From: Labia minor | Taxonomy: Eukaryota; Arthropoda; Insecta; Dermaptera; Spongiphoridae | DNA: 64,000 nt | Direction of reading: 5' to 3' | Assembly: GCA_963082975.1 (NCBI GenBank) | Contig: OY720344.1 | Span: forward strand, 75,008,053 to 75,072,052 | In this document: positions 29,745 through 42,184 of the stretch, in pieces | How positions within the stretch are numbered: the first letter of the stretch is position 1 | Layout: the number at the start of each line of letters is the position of its first letter | The notes under the pieces: model-generated | The model's database searches: none | Seen by the model: only the letters and a program-made list of their open reading frames with translations | What the model was told of the DNA's origin: nothing | Program-made: the position numbers and the translations under genes

Positions 29745-30030
29745 GCCATTAGGTGAGAGGTTAGGCTCGCTCTCTCAAATTCACATGGTCCCGGGTTCAA
29801 GTCCCGGACCTGGCAAGGGAATATCTCTAGCTGGGGTCTATGGGACGGAGTCAACCCAGCCTTCGGGATCAACATTGGGAAATAGCTATTTGATAAAAAG
29901 TAGCGCCTCCGATCATGAAAATCAAGGTAAAGGTTGATAGGACTCGTTCTACTGATCATAGGACACCTAGTTGATATAACCGACTTGATAGGCGTTGTCC
30001 TTGCGTAGGACGTACAAAAGTCAGAGGTTT
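29745..30030 (+). mobile_element. tRNA-derived SINE, copy 2
   Basis: B box GGTTCAAGTCC at 29794-29804 within a tRNA-like arm CCGGGTTCAAGTCCCGG, then the shared body and the 3' block GCGTTGTCCTTGCGTAGGAC, ending in T8. The best preserved of four copies. Confidence 0.9.
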
Positions 30031-30885
30031 TTTTTTATATAAAATCATGTAAATTGTTATATCAAATTCTTTCATTTTATAATTTCTAGTGAATTAATAT
30101 TTATCTTTTGTTTATGGAAATTATAACTGAATGAGAATTGAAATATATATATTTTATTATCTATAAGAAATGCTTGCTAGAATCTTGAATCAATTCCTAT
30201 CATATCTATCGAGTCATTTGAAAAGACAGGAAATTCAATTGTTAGAATATTTCCGGACGGTCACCGATCCAATCTCTCTTCCTTTTGTTTACGATTCCAA
30301 TATTTTCACTATTTGATGATTTTCTACTACAATATGTTAATAATTAATAAAATTTATATAATACAATTAAAAATTACTATTTATTTAGGTTAACTTAGAA
30401 AAATTTTAAGATTTGATCAATTAAAAAGAATAATATTTTCTTTCCTATATCTTGATAATAAAGAAAAATCTTTTTTTTTGAGAAAATATTTCAATACGAT
30501 TGATATTCAGCAAATCATAAATTGATATTGCAAAATAGAGGTCTTTCATATCTTTTTTTACCATGCCTGACAGCACTACATTCTATTTACGTTTATTGAA
30601 GAAAAAAAAATATCTATAATCCCTTTGTATGAAGAATATGAAATTCATGTTGCGCTTGAATAAATCAATAGAATGTTGGTTTTATTAGAATGGGTCTAAT
30701 AAATAGTCATTCTACCATTAATACTAGGTGAACTGAAAAATATTAATATATATAAACCAATGAAATAATTTCGGCAATCATTAAATAACCCTACCAATAT
30801 AAATTCGTAGAAAGTACTCTAGTTCTATTAATTTTTACTTTAATTTATCTATATATATAGTAAGAAGAATTAAACATATACTATA
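30031..30885. other. Gene-free stretch
   Basis: AT-rich; 30230-30300 is slightly less so. Nothing recognised. Confidence 0.55.
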
Positions 30886-31230
30886 TGGGCTGAAAAGTCC
30901 CGGGATTTTTCAATAGGTGACGCCACTAGAAAATGAACATGACTCATTTCGAGAGGCTCATCTGTCACTAGTTTATGTATGAAGTATCATGACTTTTCGT
31001 CCATTCGTTTACAACGAACAGTCGTTTGAGTGACGCTACTTTCGCCTTCATAAGAAAAATGGAAATACAGGAATATCGCGTCTTGAATAAACATTGTTTT
31101 TTAATGGGAAAAACTTGTGAACAATCATTGCAGTGGTTGAAGGGTCTGTGAAAATGTGTATGTTTTTGAATAAAGGATCTCACAAATTGAATTCTTTTTT
31201 TTATATACATCAAGGTTATATATATATATG
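30886..31230 (+). mobile_element. mariner relic of a second lineage, 3'-deleted
   Basis: TGGGCTGAAAAGTCCCGGGA at 30886 is a mariner terminal repeat distinct from that at 27833. A leader with CACTAGTTT and TGACTTTTCGTCC follows, then the transposase start. The right terminal repeat is missing. Confidence 0.85.
31059..31151 (+). pseudogene. mariner transposase N-terminal fragment
   Basis: 30 codons, MEIQEYRVLNKHCFLMGKTC then EQSLQWLKGL and a TGA. The NKHCFLMGK segment is typical of the first helix-turn-helix of this mariner lineage. The reading ends where Leu-Asp-Lys would normally follow, and no more transposase is seen. Confidence 0.85.
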
Positions 31231-31787
31231 CTTGGATGTTACACTAACTTGTTCGTTAAAATCGGCTGACCCGTAGTGTCACTTTACATTAGTGATTTTA
31301 CACTTTCTGAACTTTTCTAAAAAACCGCAAACCACATCAATGTCAAATAAATTTATCATTAAGATTAAATGGATTTTATTCACTTTGAAGTTCTTTAGGG
31401 GGTTTAACTGGTGAAATCTCAAAATAGCTTCTCCTCTAAACTACCTTTATTTTATTTATTTTAAATAACCAACTTTCTCTCATTTGTTAATAGTGGTAAA
31501 GTATAGATAAATATAAATTATAAACATTATTGATAAATAACTTTACGATAAAGTACTGTGATGATCTTGCACCAGCTGGTTATTAAAAACTTTATATGGC
31601 TTTAATTAATATATTTATTTCATATAACGTTTTAATTTAAATTAAGCTCACTATCCAATATTTATCTATACTAAAGGTTGAGTTGTGATGAAAAGACTAA
31701 ACTACAAAAATAGAAAATGTTTTCAATTTACTTTGATGTTCATGAGTCAGCAGTTATTATGATTTAAAATTTAATAATAATAATAAT
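31231..31787. other. Z-like repeat fragment and AT-rich spacer
   Basis: 31236-31420 is related to 38415-38580: GGATGTTAC, a variant of 'ttcgttagaatcagttgacc', then CACTTTACAT and TGATTTTAC. No ends found. The rest is AT-rich. Confidence 0.5.
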
Positions 31788-32010
31788 AGACGCTACGAAA
31801 TCTGAGTCAACATGCTTGACACTTTAAGTCTCAGGTGCAAGGATATTTCTCATTGGAGTCAAAGGGAATGAAATCCACAAAACTTACGTGATCAAAATTG
31901 AGAAGGCGTAGCGCCTGATCAAGAAAAAAGATTGAGAGATTCGTTGTATTAATCATACCCCATCTTTACTTTTGTATAGGAGGTTCATAAGTCATAGATT
32001 TCAATAATAA
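31788..32010 (+). mobile_element. SINE relic, copy 3
   Basis: Diverged relative of 29745-30030: a TCTGAGTCAACATG head, GGAGTCAAAGGG, GGCGTAGCGCCTGATCAAG and a 3' block ATAGGAGGTTCATAAGTCAT. B box degraded. Confidence 0.6.
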
Positions 32011-32859
32011 TAATAGTGTTTAATTTTAATTGTAATTTCATTTAGATAAATTCATTTTGTTGTTTTTTTGTTATTACCATGATGATCTGAGTGATTACAT
32101 TATTATTTTCGTTTGTATTATCAAAATCTTACAATAATAATACGAAATTATTCTAGTTTATTTTTTTTTAAAGTATTCAGGTATAATTTCAAAAATAATA
32201 TATAAATATATTGTATTAATATAATTTATATTGAAATATATACTTATATAATATATGAGTATATATTTACTAAAATCCAATATATTGATTTAAGTTAGAA
32301 ATTTTAATACTTTTTATTTTATTATATAAATAATATAAAAAAACTGATAACAAAAAAACTTATTTTTCAAAGTTAAAAGTAAAAACCTGATTCAATGAAC
32401 GTTTAATTATTTATTTCAATTTAATTTTCAACTAAATAAAGAAACAATTTGTTTTTTTTTAAAAAAAAGAGAAAAACCTATAAAATTAATTTTTGAAATC
32501 AAACCAAAACAAATTTAAATATTTATTTTTACTTTTTATATTTCAAAATTTATTATTATATTATGCTTATCATTTCATTATCAAATAAAATATTTTTTTA
32601 AAATTTCCTTATTTAAAATTCTATCACTTACATATTTAACTAATGTAACTATAGTAAACAATTCTCCTTTCTTTTTTATTTAAACCATCTTCCTAAAAAT
32701 GTAACTTCACGCCAATTTTTCTTCTGCTTTTCAAGCTACCTGTCTAGTCTAGCTCTCTCTCTCTTCCCTATTTCATAATAATAAGTTTTTAAAATTCTTT
32801 ATAAATAATAAAGTCAGGCAATCAGTTATTCTCTTAAATACCATTTTCTGGATCGACAG
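32011..32859. other. AT-rich, gene-free stretch
   Basis: Contains a short CT run at 32750-32770. Nothing else. Confidence 0.55.
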
Positions 32860-32985
32860 ACAGTTATGAAAAATTCAAAAGTCATTCATATTCTCCAGGT
32901 CAAGATTCGTGAAATATGTAAAAAAAAAAAATAAATTCTGAGCAATGAGAGCAAACAAAATCTTTTTATTTAAGCATAAATGTAT
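32860..32985 (-). mobile_element. Helitron 5'-end relic
   Basis: Degenerate match to 24320-24425: gacagacag, AAAAATTCAAAAGTCA, an AATTCTGAGCAATG segment and CAAAATCTTTTTAT. Old copy; no 3' end seen. Confidence 0.6.
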
Positions 32986-33112
32986 ATAGAAGGTTATACA
33001 ATTTCTGTATATTATTTATATAGTTTTACTTCTGTATGTTATTCTTAAATTCTTTGAATATTCATTATTTTTATTTTTCTTGTTTAATTTCTTATTTTAT
33101 TGTTTATAAATA

Positions 33113-33389
33113 CTTTAAATCAGCGGTCGCCAAACTTTTTGACCTCACGGACCAGTTAATTCATAATTTAAATCCCGCGGACCACTAATAGGATTTTTTA
33201 AGTGTTAAATATATTTATAAATAAAAATTGTGATCAAAGAACACATAAACATTGAGTTTTTATAACTTATCACGTATTGTTATGAATTGAATCATGTTTT
33301 AATGCATCTTAAAACATAACTTAACATGATGAGTAAGTATATTCCACATTTTTCCGCGGACCACCACTTTGGCCACCGCTGCTTTAAAT
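33113..33389. mobile_element. hAT-type MITE with 8-bp target duplication
   Basis: Element 33121-33381 (261 bp) between exact CTTTAAAT duplications (33113-33120, 33382-33389). Ends CAGCGGTCGCCAAAC and TTTGGCCACCGCTG are inverted repeats; GCGGACCAC occurs near both ends. No coding capacity. Confidence 0.93.
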
Positions 33390-34288
33390 GGATCGCTCAG
33401 TTTCAGACTAATTCTTCTGTTTTTAAACATAAAAATTTTTATATTTTTATTTTATTACTTCCTATTTGAAAATTATTACGTAGTCATTAGTTTGACAATT
33501 TTCCAAAATATTTATTTTTATATTAATAAAAATAAAAAAATAAATAATTAAAATACAAATACATATCTTATACAATTTAAAAAAATATTCATATATTTTT
33601 TTTTATTTTTTATTTTTATTTATTACTTAAAAAGTTGGACTTTTATCTCGTTGGTTTGTTGTTCATAATTCTTCAAGTGTTTCGAATGGATGTTGAACTA
33701 GTATTAAACCCAAAATATCAGCCAAGCCAAGAGAATATGAATGAATTATTCATATCTGATATGATAGTCGTATATTTGTGAGAAGCAAATGTTCTTTACC
33801 CACCCAATCCAGCCCTTGACACATTCTCCCACTCAAAGTTGATTTAAATAAGCAATTGACACGCAGCATCCATTTTAGTGACAATTTCACACTTGAAAAG
33901 ATACACAACTTTACAGTCTGTTGCAATATGACTACAATTTAAACAACAATTAATTTGGTTTAGTTTGGTTTTGCTAAACTTAAACTTTGATAACCTATAA
34001 CTTTAAAGTTTAACTATAAAATATATGGTACATAATTATAGAAAATTGATTAGTTAATACTACAAATTATTAATTTTGTTTAATTTTATGATATCTTTCA
34101 ATCACTTACTTACATTTGATAATGAAATTTTGTTCTTAGAATAAATTTATAATTAACTGAATAGCTAGTTTATTGTTAGTGTCTAATTCTGATTATTGAA
34201 ATCTATTGAGATTTGGAGAAAAAATAAAAAATTAAGATTAAAATATTCTGAATAGCTAGTTTTTAATACAGGCAGATATCAATTAAAA
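33390..34288. other. Gene-free stretch
   Basis: AT-rich; 33690-33900 is somewhat less so and unidentified. No supported frame. Confidence 0.5.
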
Positions 34289-34384
34289 CCAGGTCCGAAC
34301 CGACCGACGGTTTGAAGTAAATTAATTTCCAGCTACAGAAACAATTTCAAATAATTTTAATATACCTATTAATGTAATAAAAAA
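34289..34384 (-). mobile_element. Family A fragment (3' end only)
   Basis: CCAGGTCCGAACCGACCGAC through CTATTAATGTAATAAAAAA; both hairpin outer arm and the rest of the element are missing. Confidence 0.85.
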
Positions 34385-35813
34385 ATTGAAATAAATTTAT
34401 CGGACTATAAAAACGCAAAGAAAAATCAAAATATCTGAATATTTCAAATGCTTAATATAAATTAAGTGTAAATTAAATATAAAATACTTAAGCCCATCTG
34501 TTTGTTTGTTTTTGACTAGTTCTAATACCACTTCTATTTATGAACAAAAAATAACCTCAAAAAAAAAATACAAAAATATCTAAAGTTGAAAACAAACAAA
34601 AGATTTAAAAAGAATGATTATAAATTAATCAATCTAGTAAATAAATCTAGGAAATTTTTTTTTCATTTAAGTAATATTGAATTTCGCAGATAAAAATACA
34701 ACCAAATCATTTTTTATTGATTATCTTACTTTTTGATGAATAGCCTTACCTGATTGAATACTACGCAAACAGAACGGTGTATTGCTGACTTGTATGATTT
34801 ACTAAAACAAAAACAAAAATAAAATCATTAGCAAATAAATTAAAATATTTTCAAAGTTTATATAAACAAAAATTGTGTATTACATCGTATATAATTTTCA
34901 AATATAAACAATAATTACTTTCTTTTTTAATCTTTCAGATAATGTGTTTATGTATAATTCATTAATTATCATATGTTATTGATAAAAGCTGCAAACTTCA
35001 GAAAATGTTTACAAATTAATTAAAAGAGAGTTATTTATTTATTATAAAATATAAGAAGTTATAGAGTTTATTAATTTATAAAGAATTATTGAGATATAGA
35101 AATTAATATTATTATTATTAAAAAATTTATAAAGATGCATGTGATAATTAAAAATAATCCAATGACCATTTTAAAACTTGAATTATTTATAATGGAATAT
35201 GATTGAATATAGAATTGAAGATTATTCAAGTCATTTATTGAAATGAGATCGAACCTGAAGTTAATAATAATCCTCCTTCGCTAGATTAAATATATATGTA
35301 ATATCATTAATTTTCTCAAATATATATTAACTATGAGTATATCCATGTTTTAAAATTATGACGAAAAAGGATGTAATATAAGTAAGCAAATTAATGTTAA
35401 ACCATTATTATTAGTTTTGAGGAAGGGTAAACACTTATGATGACTTTGTATCAAAAAAACATGATTTTAAGATAACTTTTAAATTTTCACATCGATTTTC
35501 TTTATAGAGCTTATAGAGACTATACTAGCTAGAAAATTCAATAGTGATAATTTTTTTGTTTAAGAATGAAAGAAAGTTTTTTATTAAATTAAAAATTAAA
35601 GATGAATCAATTTGTTACAATTTATTCCGAAAAAAGTTCTAGTTTTCATAAAACATCCTATAAAACTTATTTAATAATTCTTTTATAAAAATAAACGTTA
35701 TAAATTCCATAAAGAATCGATAGATATTTTATTTATTCATTTAAAACAAAAAACAAAAATATAAGTGGATATTGAAATTCTTTTAGCCCTCTTGAGAGAA
35801 GAGGATTCAAAAA
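34385..35813. other. AT-rich, gene-free stretch
   Basis: Nothing recognised. Confidence 0.6.
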
Positions 35814-36107
35814 ATGTATCTTCTATGCAAAAACTATCAAAAACATAATGCACGGAAGCGTTACTCGATCAAAGCTTATCAACCGAGGATTTCAGTGTGT
35901 CAGGCACCCTCCAACTCTTCTTTGGTTCGTCGCACGGGGATGTCATTGCAAATTCCCTCCACCCATGTTTGGCCTGAAATCGATTTGCAAACCAATCACC
36001 TCTTGCTTTTTGTCACTTATTTGCTATTGGAAACCAGATTCACACAGCCAACATCCAAAGCCTCTCAGCACTTTGATGACTTTAAAAAAAAAAAAAACGT
36101 ACAATAA
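35814..36107 (+). other. Unidentified GC-richer segment with overlapping frames and A-rich end
   Basis: Two overlapping frames of 97 and 95 codons in a stretch much less AT-rich than its surroundings, ending in A14 at about 36080. Neither translation has a motif I recognise. The A run and sharp composition change would fit a retroposed transcript, but no target duplication was found. I make no functional call. Confidence 0.3.
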
Positions 36108-36284
36108 ACATCACCGACATCACATTTTATTGTAATACATACGCAAAATGTAATTTCTTTTGATAAGTTTATTCAATAACATAAATTATATTATTCACAA
36201 AATTAAATAAAAACTATTAAATTATTATATAATATATTCACAAGAGATTGCTAGATTTAATAACGAGGACTTACATAACCTCAA

Positions 36285-36560
36285 CCCATGTTTATAGAAT
36301 TGAAGATTAGTATAGGAAGGGTCACGTTTCTTTAATGGATCCTGAAAATGCTTGTGAAAAGTTTATATAATTGAAAACTAATAGAAAAACAATCAGTAGT
36401 TAGAATAATGGCGTTATTATATAGCCTCTACTGAGATAGATGTGAGGGAATTAGGAGTGAATAACAATTGGATGGAGGTAATTAAGGATAAGGACGGTTG
36501 GATGAACTTAGTTTGTCCGGCTGTGTTCAGTAGAGCTACAGAGATAGATATAATTCTATT
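36285..36560 (+). pseudogene. LINE RT C-terminal relic
   Basis: Broken frames read near 36290 as KGHVSLMDPENA and near 36440 as VRELGVNNNWMEVIKDKDGW then FSRATEID. These resemble the '(K/A)GHVARM' and 'xDRDxWRxLV' C-terminal blocks of the same RT class found in the Helitrons, but more diverged and outside a Helitron. About 270 bp, decayed. Confidence 0.55.
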
Positions 36561-36680
36561 ATATAATTATATAGGATAATATACACATTTGTATACAAAA
36601 TAGATTAATATCTACTTATACTAAAAGAAATATACTATAAATAAATTAAAACTATAAAGAAAATTGTATTTTAAATAAGA

Positions 36681-37925
36681 CTAGCTGCTCCGAGCGCCTT
36701 CGGCGCTCTTCACACCTAGACGGGGGCTCCGCCCCCTGTACCCCCGAGTGATACATAGTATTTGGTTGAAAGTCTATGTAAAAGGTTTTCATCCATTTTG
36801 TTTCAATCAGTATAAGTAGATAAGACATGTATTTGTTTTCTTGTAAAATATATTTTAATTTAATCAGTAAATTAATTATATATTATTATTGTATTTATCT
36901 AACTCTGTGTCTCTAGTTTTCGAAAGTTCTTAACCGCAGCATCCACATTTCTCTATGCGTCCCTATCCTGAGCTAAAACCAAATCCTACCCTGTCCCATC
37001 TCTCCCATGTCCCTTCCTTCATTGTCTACCCACCTTGGTCCTTGGTCTTCCACCGGATGTTTCCCAATCGGTTTCTCCCAATTTCTAGTTTCTCCAATTC
37101 CAACCACGTCCCCTTCCCATCCCAGCCTTCTTGATTTTATAACCTTAACTATATCTGGACATTATTTCTCGTTATGCCATTTCCACCATCCCCCTGTAAC
37201 CTCATCTTCTTTTGGCCTATAAATGCTGCAAACAATATTAATCTCACAAATACTCCAAATCTACTCTCGTCCCCCAGAGTTATCGATAGGGTGACCAAAC
37301 GTCCCGTCTTTAGGTGCTCTGTCCCAAAAATGTCTTCGGGACACCCTACTGTTTTTTCAATATTTATGACATTTCGTAATTTTTTTTTCAAAATTTTTTC
37401 AATTTAGTTCTAAAAAAAAAAGGTATACCGTTTGTTCCGGTTTGGTGTTTTCGAAATATGGTCACCCTAGTCATCGATCAACAAGAAAAATAATTGTTTT
37501 ATATATTTTAATTTTGATCCTCTTTGATGAGATAAGCCCCTTTACTGCATAATAACAGGCGTTACTCAATTACAACGTCGATTTAAATTCTTCTCGAATA
37601 TTATTATCCTTCGTGATTAGAGATCTTAAGTATTTAATTATTTATACTTTTTCAAATTCTACATTTTGTATGTTAATTGTATGTAAGTTGTATCCGTATC
37701 ATAAATCTTGAATTTTTTTGTTTAATTACATTTCGGTTGATTTTTCCCCAATTTCTCTAATCACATGTCTCCTCTTCCAGTCCAATTCATTTACCTTGCT
37801 TAAGAAATTTTTTAAAATTTTAAATAGAGGGAGAGAGAGAGGTTCTAATTATATATATATCTGTTTCTATGACAGCAAAAAAGTAAACAAATTATATACA
37901 TACAAACGCTCTCCTTTATATATAT
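36681..37925 (-). mobile_element. Helitron relic with LINE RT cargo
   Basis: Minus-strand 3' end: GAGCGCC-GAA-GGCGCTC hairpin, then CTAG at 36684-36681 flanked by A (36680). The GGGGGCTCCGCCCCC hairpin is kept. RT cargo runs through 36900-37650 in broken frames (LGDESRFGVF is readable). The far end has the K-type leader (GTTTCTATGACAGCAAAAAA, then CAAACGCTCTCCTTTATATA) but the TC is mutated. Confidence 0.75.
37279..37477. mobile_element. hAT-type MITE nested in the Helitron
   Basis: Element 37287-37469 (183 bp): TAGGGTGACCAAACGTCCCG left, ATATGGTCACCCTA right. Flanks GTTATCGA and GTCATCGA are a 7/8 match, as expected for a slightly aged 8-bp duplication. Confidence 0.82.
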
Positions 37926-37929
37926 TTCT

Positions 37930-38105
37930 GGAAAATGGAACACCCGCAGCTCAGCTCAGGAGTTACCTAAGATTCTAATTTCTTTTTTATTTTTCATCAT
38001 TTGAGGTACCCTTCACCTCAGAAAAATTTGGTTACCTTACTCCTTGTAGTTTAGGCTCTGGAGTTTTTTGCGTACAGACGGACGCTATCGTATTAAATAT
38101 ATAGA
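37930..38105 (-). mobile_element. Helitron 5' end of a further type
   Basis: Minus strand from 38105: TCTATATATTTAATACGATA, then GCGTCCGTCTGTACGC. A precedes TC (T at 38106 on plus). No matching 3' end found. Confidence 0.5.
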
Positions 38106-38224
38106 TTATTAATTAATACTACATACTAAAATAATATAAATTTTAAATTATATATATATCACGTTTTTTTACATCTAAATTACTTTTTTTTACTTTCAAT
38201 TACATATATATAATATATATAATA

Positions 38225-38640
38225 TATAGTAAGGGAAAGTATTGCGATCGTGCAAAAATTCGATTTTGAGTTTTCAACAAAAATACAAGTTTTGAGGACC
38301 CCTGAGTCCAAAAAACATAGTCAAGCAAAATGGTCTATGTGTGTGTGTTTGTGATCACTCTGGCTCAGAAACGAGAAGCTGTCCGAAACTGAAACTCCGT
38401 ATTTAGAATAGGTATATACCCGGGATGTTACAGCAACTTTTTCGTTAGAATCAGTTGACCGGAAGTGCCACTTTACATCATTGATTTTACTCATTTTTGC
38501 GCTTTTCTCCAAAACGGCTCTAACGATTTCGATTAAACTCGCTATATCGATGTTAAATTAAGTGATCTATAATGTGTGTTATCCCCGTGGAAATTCTATG
38601 AGGGGGCTTTAATTTAGGGTGGTAAGTGAAAGTTGTGTGA
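38225..38640 (+). mobile_element. Z-like Helentron-type fragment
   Basis: Starts AAGGGAAAGTATTGCGATCG, parallel to AAGGGAAGTATTGGAATCG in element Z (325-344), then TTTTGAGGACCCCTGAGTC and a GTGTGTGT tract. Ends without a 3' stem-loop. Confidence 0.6.
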
Positions 38641-39599
38641 TGCGCGCACCCGCACCAGATTTTTATTATTATTAATACTTTACATTATTGAAATTAATTT
38701 TAAATATATCAAATTCAATTTTTACAAATTTTTTGTTTTGAAATAATAATATTATTAACTATCTATCTACAAATTTAATTTAACAAAAATCTTCAATTCA
38801 GATTCATGTGTGTGTGTGTGAAAACATATAATCAATAAATTTTCAAAATAAAAGTTAAATAAATATTACTTTTAAATTATTGTAAGAATAGATATATTAA
38901 TGTATTATTTCAATTATAATCATGTGAAAAAAGAGAATTCGTAAGAAAAATATTAATTAAATGAATAATTATAAAGATTATGATCATAATAATGAACAAT
39001 CGAGAATTTTTAGTATAAAATAAAAACTTTGAAATTCATTAATTATCATTTTTTTAAAAACTATTCCCAGATTGCAAGCCTAAATTGTTAATTTATTTCT
39101 TCATTACCACCATTATCTTATCTACATTACGATCTTATCTAATTATTGGACCTATTTAATGAACTAAGTTGACCGTAATGATACCATGTTCTTCGCACAT
39201 ATGATAATTAATGTCTTATCCAAGTCCTCCTTTCACATAGTAAATTTAATAAACACGATTAGCATATAATGTAAAGTTAATTCAAGTGTATAATCCAAGT
39301 CACTAATAAATAATAATTAACATTGCAGCTACTGCATAACATCTTTAAAATATTTAGGGAATTTTCTTCTTTTTTTTAATTATAATAAAGTCTGAAAATG
39401 TTTTTAAATGGATAAAAAGAAATGTTTATGGGTTATTTATTATAAGTAATCATGATTTATTTACAAGAATGGAAAAACATTATTAATTTCGCTTATTTTA
39501 TGTATATCGTCGTACCTTTCCGTCGGTTTGCGAAATGGTTTTATGATGATAATTTAAATTAGAGTATACAAAAGAAAGAAGTAATTCATAGACAAAGTC
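38641..39599. other. AT-rich, gene-free stretch
   Basis: A short TG run at about 38810. Nothing else. Confidence 0.55.
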
Positions 39600-39614
39600 A
39601 CCTTCCAGGTTCAA

Positions 39615-39887
39615 ACAAATGTCCAAGGATTAATGAAAAGATGGATACCTTGAAAAAAAAAACTCCGTGACTGGTTGGGGAATCAACAATGTTTGGTATT
39701 CACAGTCATGAGAAGGAGCATGATCATGCAAGAGAATAATCCAATGTGACCGAAAGCCACGCCGGCCGTTCTTGATATTCTTGTCTCCGTAGTTAATAAT
39801 AGTGACAGTCATGCCCATAGGTAGTTTTAGTGGGTCATTGTCATAAAGGAAACACGATAACATGACTATCAGCTCTGGATTTACCAA
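39615..39887 (-). pseudogene. Possible mariner-type transposase relic
   Basis: 85-codon minus-strand frame with SHWIILLHDHAPSHDC, close to the 'LLHDNAPSH' block that carries the second catalytic Asp of mariner transposases. Text upstream (CFLYDNDPLKLP) and downstream is not convincing. No terminal repeats seen. The adjacent plus-strand text ENWFKNKPRRFF (39910-39945) weakly resembles a mariner C-terminus but is in the opposite orientation. Confidence 0.4.
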
Positions 39888-40061
39888 CGATAATTATATC
39901 CAAGCTACTGAAAATTGGTTCAAGAATAAACCCCGTAGGTTCTTCATCCATCCATCGTTGACCCAACATTTTTCCTGGGTTGATGATATTCGACCATCAT
40001 CCTCAAGTTCCATGAATCACGCCCTACATTATTTAAAAATAAATTTTAAGAAGAAAAATCT

Positions 40062-40245
40062 GGAGTGTCTCCACTCGACTATCTCGCAAATTTGAATTGG
40101 ATTAATTAACATATATTATATTTAAATTAAATTTAATCAATTAAATTATAAATTAAAATTAATAAAGAATATTTATTAAACTAGCGCTTTTTTGGCTCTT
40201 TGTTGATGACACCACGTCACGTGCTGGCGCGTGATTGGCAGTGAA
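40062..40245 (-). mobile_element. Family Y 3' end
   Basis: Reverse of the end of 41152-41758: stem-loop TGGAG-ACA-CTCCA, AGATAGT, AT-rich part, then the acgtgctggcgcgtgattgg block. Confidence 0.8.
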
Positions 40246-41151
40246 CATGTTAAAAAATTTAAAATTCCTTTTTTATTCTATTATTAAAAATTATTCCTAA
40301 AATAAATATAACTATTAGTAATATCAAAATCAACTATCAATGTTTTGTTTTTTAATCTTATAAAAAATAAAAAATTCATTTAATAATATTAGAATCTACC
40401 AAAAAAAAAACAATTAATTTCCAACATGGATATTTTTATTGGAATTCTTTATTCAAGTAAAAGTAATTAAATTTAATATAATAATTTATAATAGAATAGC
40501 AGATGTATTTGATGGTTTTTTGTTCAGTTGAGTCCACGCATGTTGTCGTTAGAAAATTTAATTAATTGAATCATTTTACCACACACGATTTACCACAAAA
40601 GCAATTCACATCAAAACAAATAAAAGTTTTTGGATTATGAATAGTTTCATAAATTCAAAATATATTCGTATTTTATCGTAGTGAATGAACTGATAAATTA
40701 GTGTAGACAAAAAAGAAATAGACTTGTTTGATTACAATTAGATATGTAGGTTTAATAAATTAATATATTTATACTTATGACATTATAATAAGCAGTAAGA
40801 AAGAAATTATTTGAAAAAATTAAAGTAGAAATCTCTAAAGAATGAAAGTACTAAATTCTTTGAAAGAACTTATCAATAAAAATCAGTTTAAGGAAATCTG
40901 CTATTTATTAAGTATCATGGAGTTCACTATATCCTATACGGGAATACAAATATTGTCACAACCCCAACTTTCTGCGCTCCCACCAATCAAGCATCAGAAG
41001 AATAGTTCGGTTTCACAATCCCACCACGAATGTACCAAACCATTTTTGCTTTTGAGAAATGATTTTAGAATTGAAGAAATTGAGTGGTAGTTAAAAATGA
41101 TTGATCAAATCTTTCCATTTACAATACTCCAAAATATATCGTTTCAATTTT
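40246..41151. other. Gene-free stretch
   Basis: AT-rich. An 82-codon frame (40842-41090), less AT-biased at its end, has no recognisable motif. Confidence 0.45.
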
Positions 41152-41758
41152 TACTATCTCGCCAGAGATAGTATTTCGATGTCGAGATTTTGATGTTTTG
41201 AAGGTCCCTGAGTCATTTTCACTAAAGTTGAGAAAAATGTCTCTCTAACTCTCTCTCTCTCTCTCTCTGTGTGTGTATGTGTGTATGTAGACAAGATTAC
41301 GTAAAAACGGTTTGAGCTAGAATGATTAAATTTGGTATACGGACATTATTCAAAACTCGTAGTTTTCTATCAACTTTTGAGAAATGTAGCTCTTTTGGAA
41401 GAGGGCCATTAGGCCATTACCTACCACGTTTTCATTTTTTTTCCTCTACACTAACCGTAAAAATAAAGAAATGTTTTGAAGTTTTTCACATGATTAAAAA
41501 TTGTATAAAACTGCTATATATAGAAATTCAGCATGATTGAATCGCTGAAAGTACTGGAATTAATTTTTTAACACTGCCAATCACGCGCCAACACGTGACG
41601 AAGTGGCATCAACAAAGAGCCAAACACGAGCTGGTTTAATAATTATTATTTATTAATTTTAATTTATAATTTAGTTAATTAAATTTAATTTAAATATAAT
41701 ATATGTTATTTAATCCAATTCAAATTTGGGAGATAGTCGAGTGAAGACACTCCAGCTT
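41152..41758 (+). mobile_element. Family Y Helentron-like element, near full length
   Basis: ACTATCTCGC at 41153-41162 is answered by (G)GGAGATAGT at 41728-41737, a sub-terminal inverted repeat with one mismatch. A stem-loop (TGAAG/CTCCA) and GCTT end follow. Interior: AGGTCCCTGAGTC, CT and GTGTGTAT tracts, an 'aaatttggtatacgg' block, then AT-rich sequence. About 607 bp, non-coding. Confidence 0.75.
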
Positions 41759-42181
41759 CTTGAATGGAGATCTTAACTTAATCGTATTGAAGTAAGCTCT
41801 ATAGTTCATTTATAAAATTGGAAATACTGATAATGTAGTAGAAGAATCGAAAGAGCATTGAATATCGAATCTTTTATAGGTATAATAGATACAGTTCTAT
41901 TATTGATGAAATAATTTTTTGGTTGTTAAGTGTTGATTGTCTATTATATGAGATGAAAAATTTCTTGAATGATTTCTAATTAATCCTCTGATCCTCTATC
42001 ACTCTTTAAATAAAGTTAATAATAAATTCTCCGTCTAAAAAATAGCCACGTGAATGGACCGAATTCATTCACTCGTAGATGCATATCTAAAATAAGCTTG
42101 TCGTATTTTTATTCGTTCAACGGGGCGTGAGGGGTGAGTGATGTTCGGCCTTTGTGAAGGGTTGTTCTGGAACCGTTTGAG
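41759..42181. other. Spacer, unassigned
   Basis: 42100-42180 is GC-richer and belongs compositionally with the coding-like stretch that follows on the minus strand. No repeat recognised. Confidence 0.4.
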
Positions 42182-42184
42182 CTA

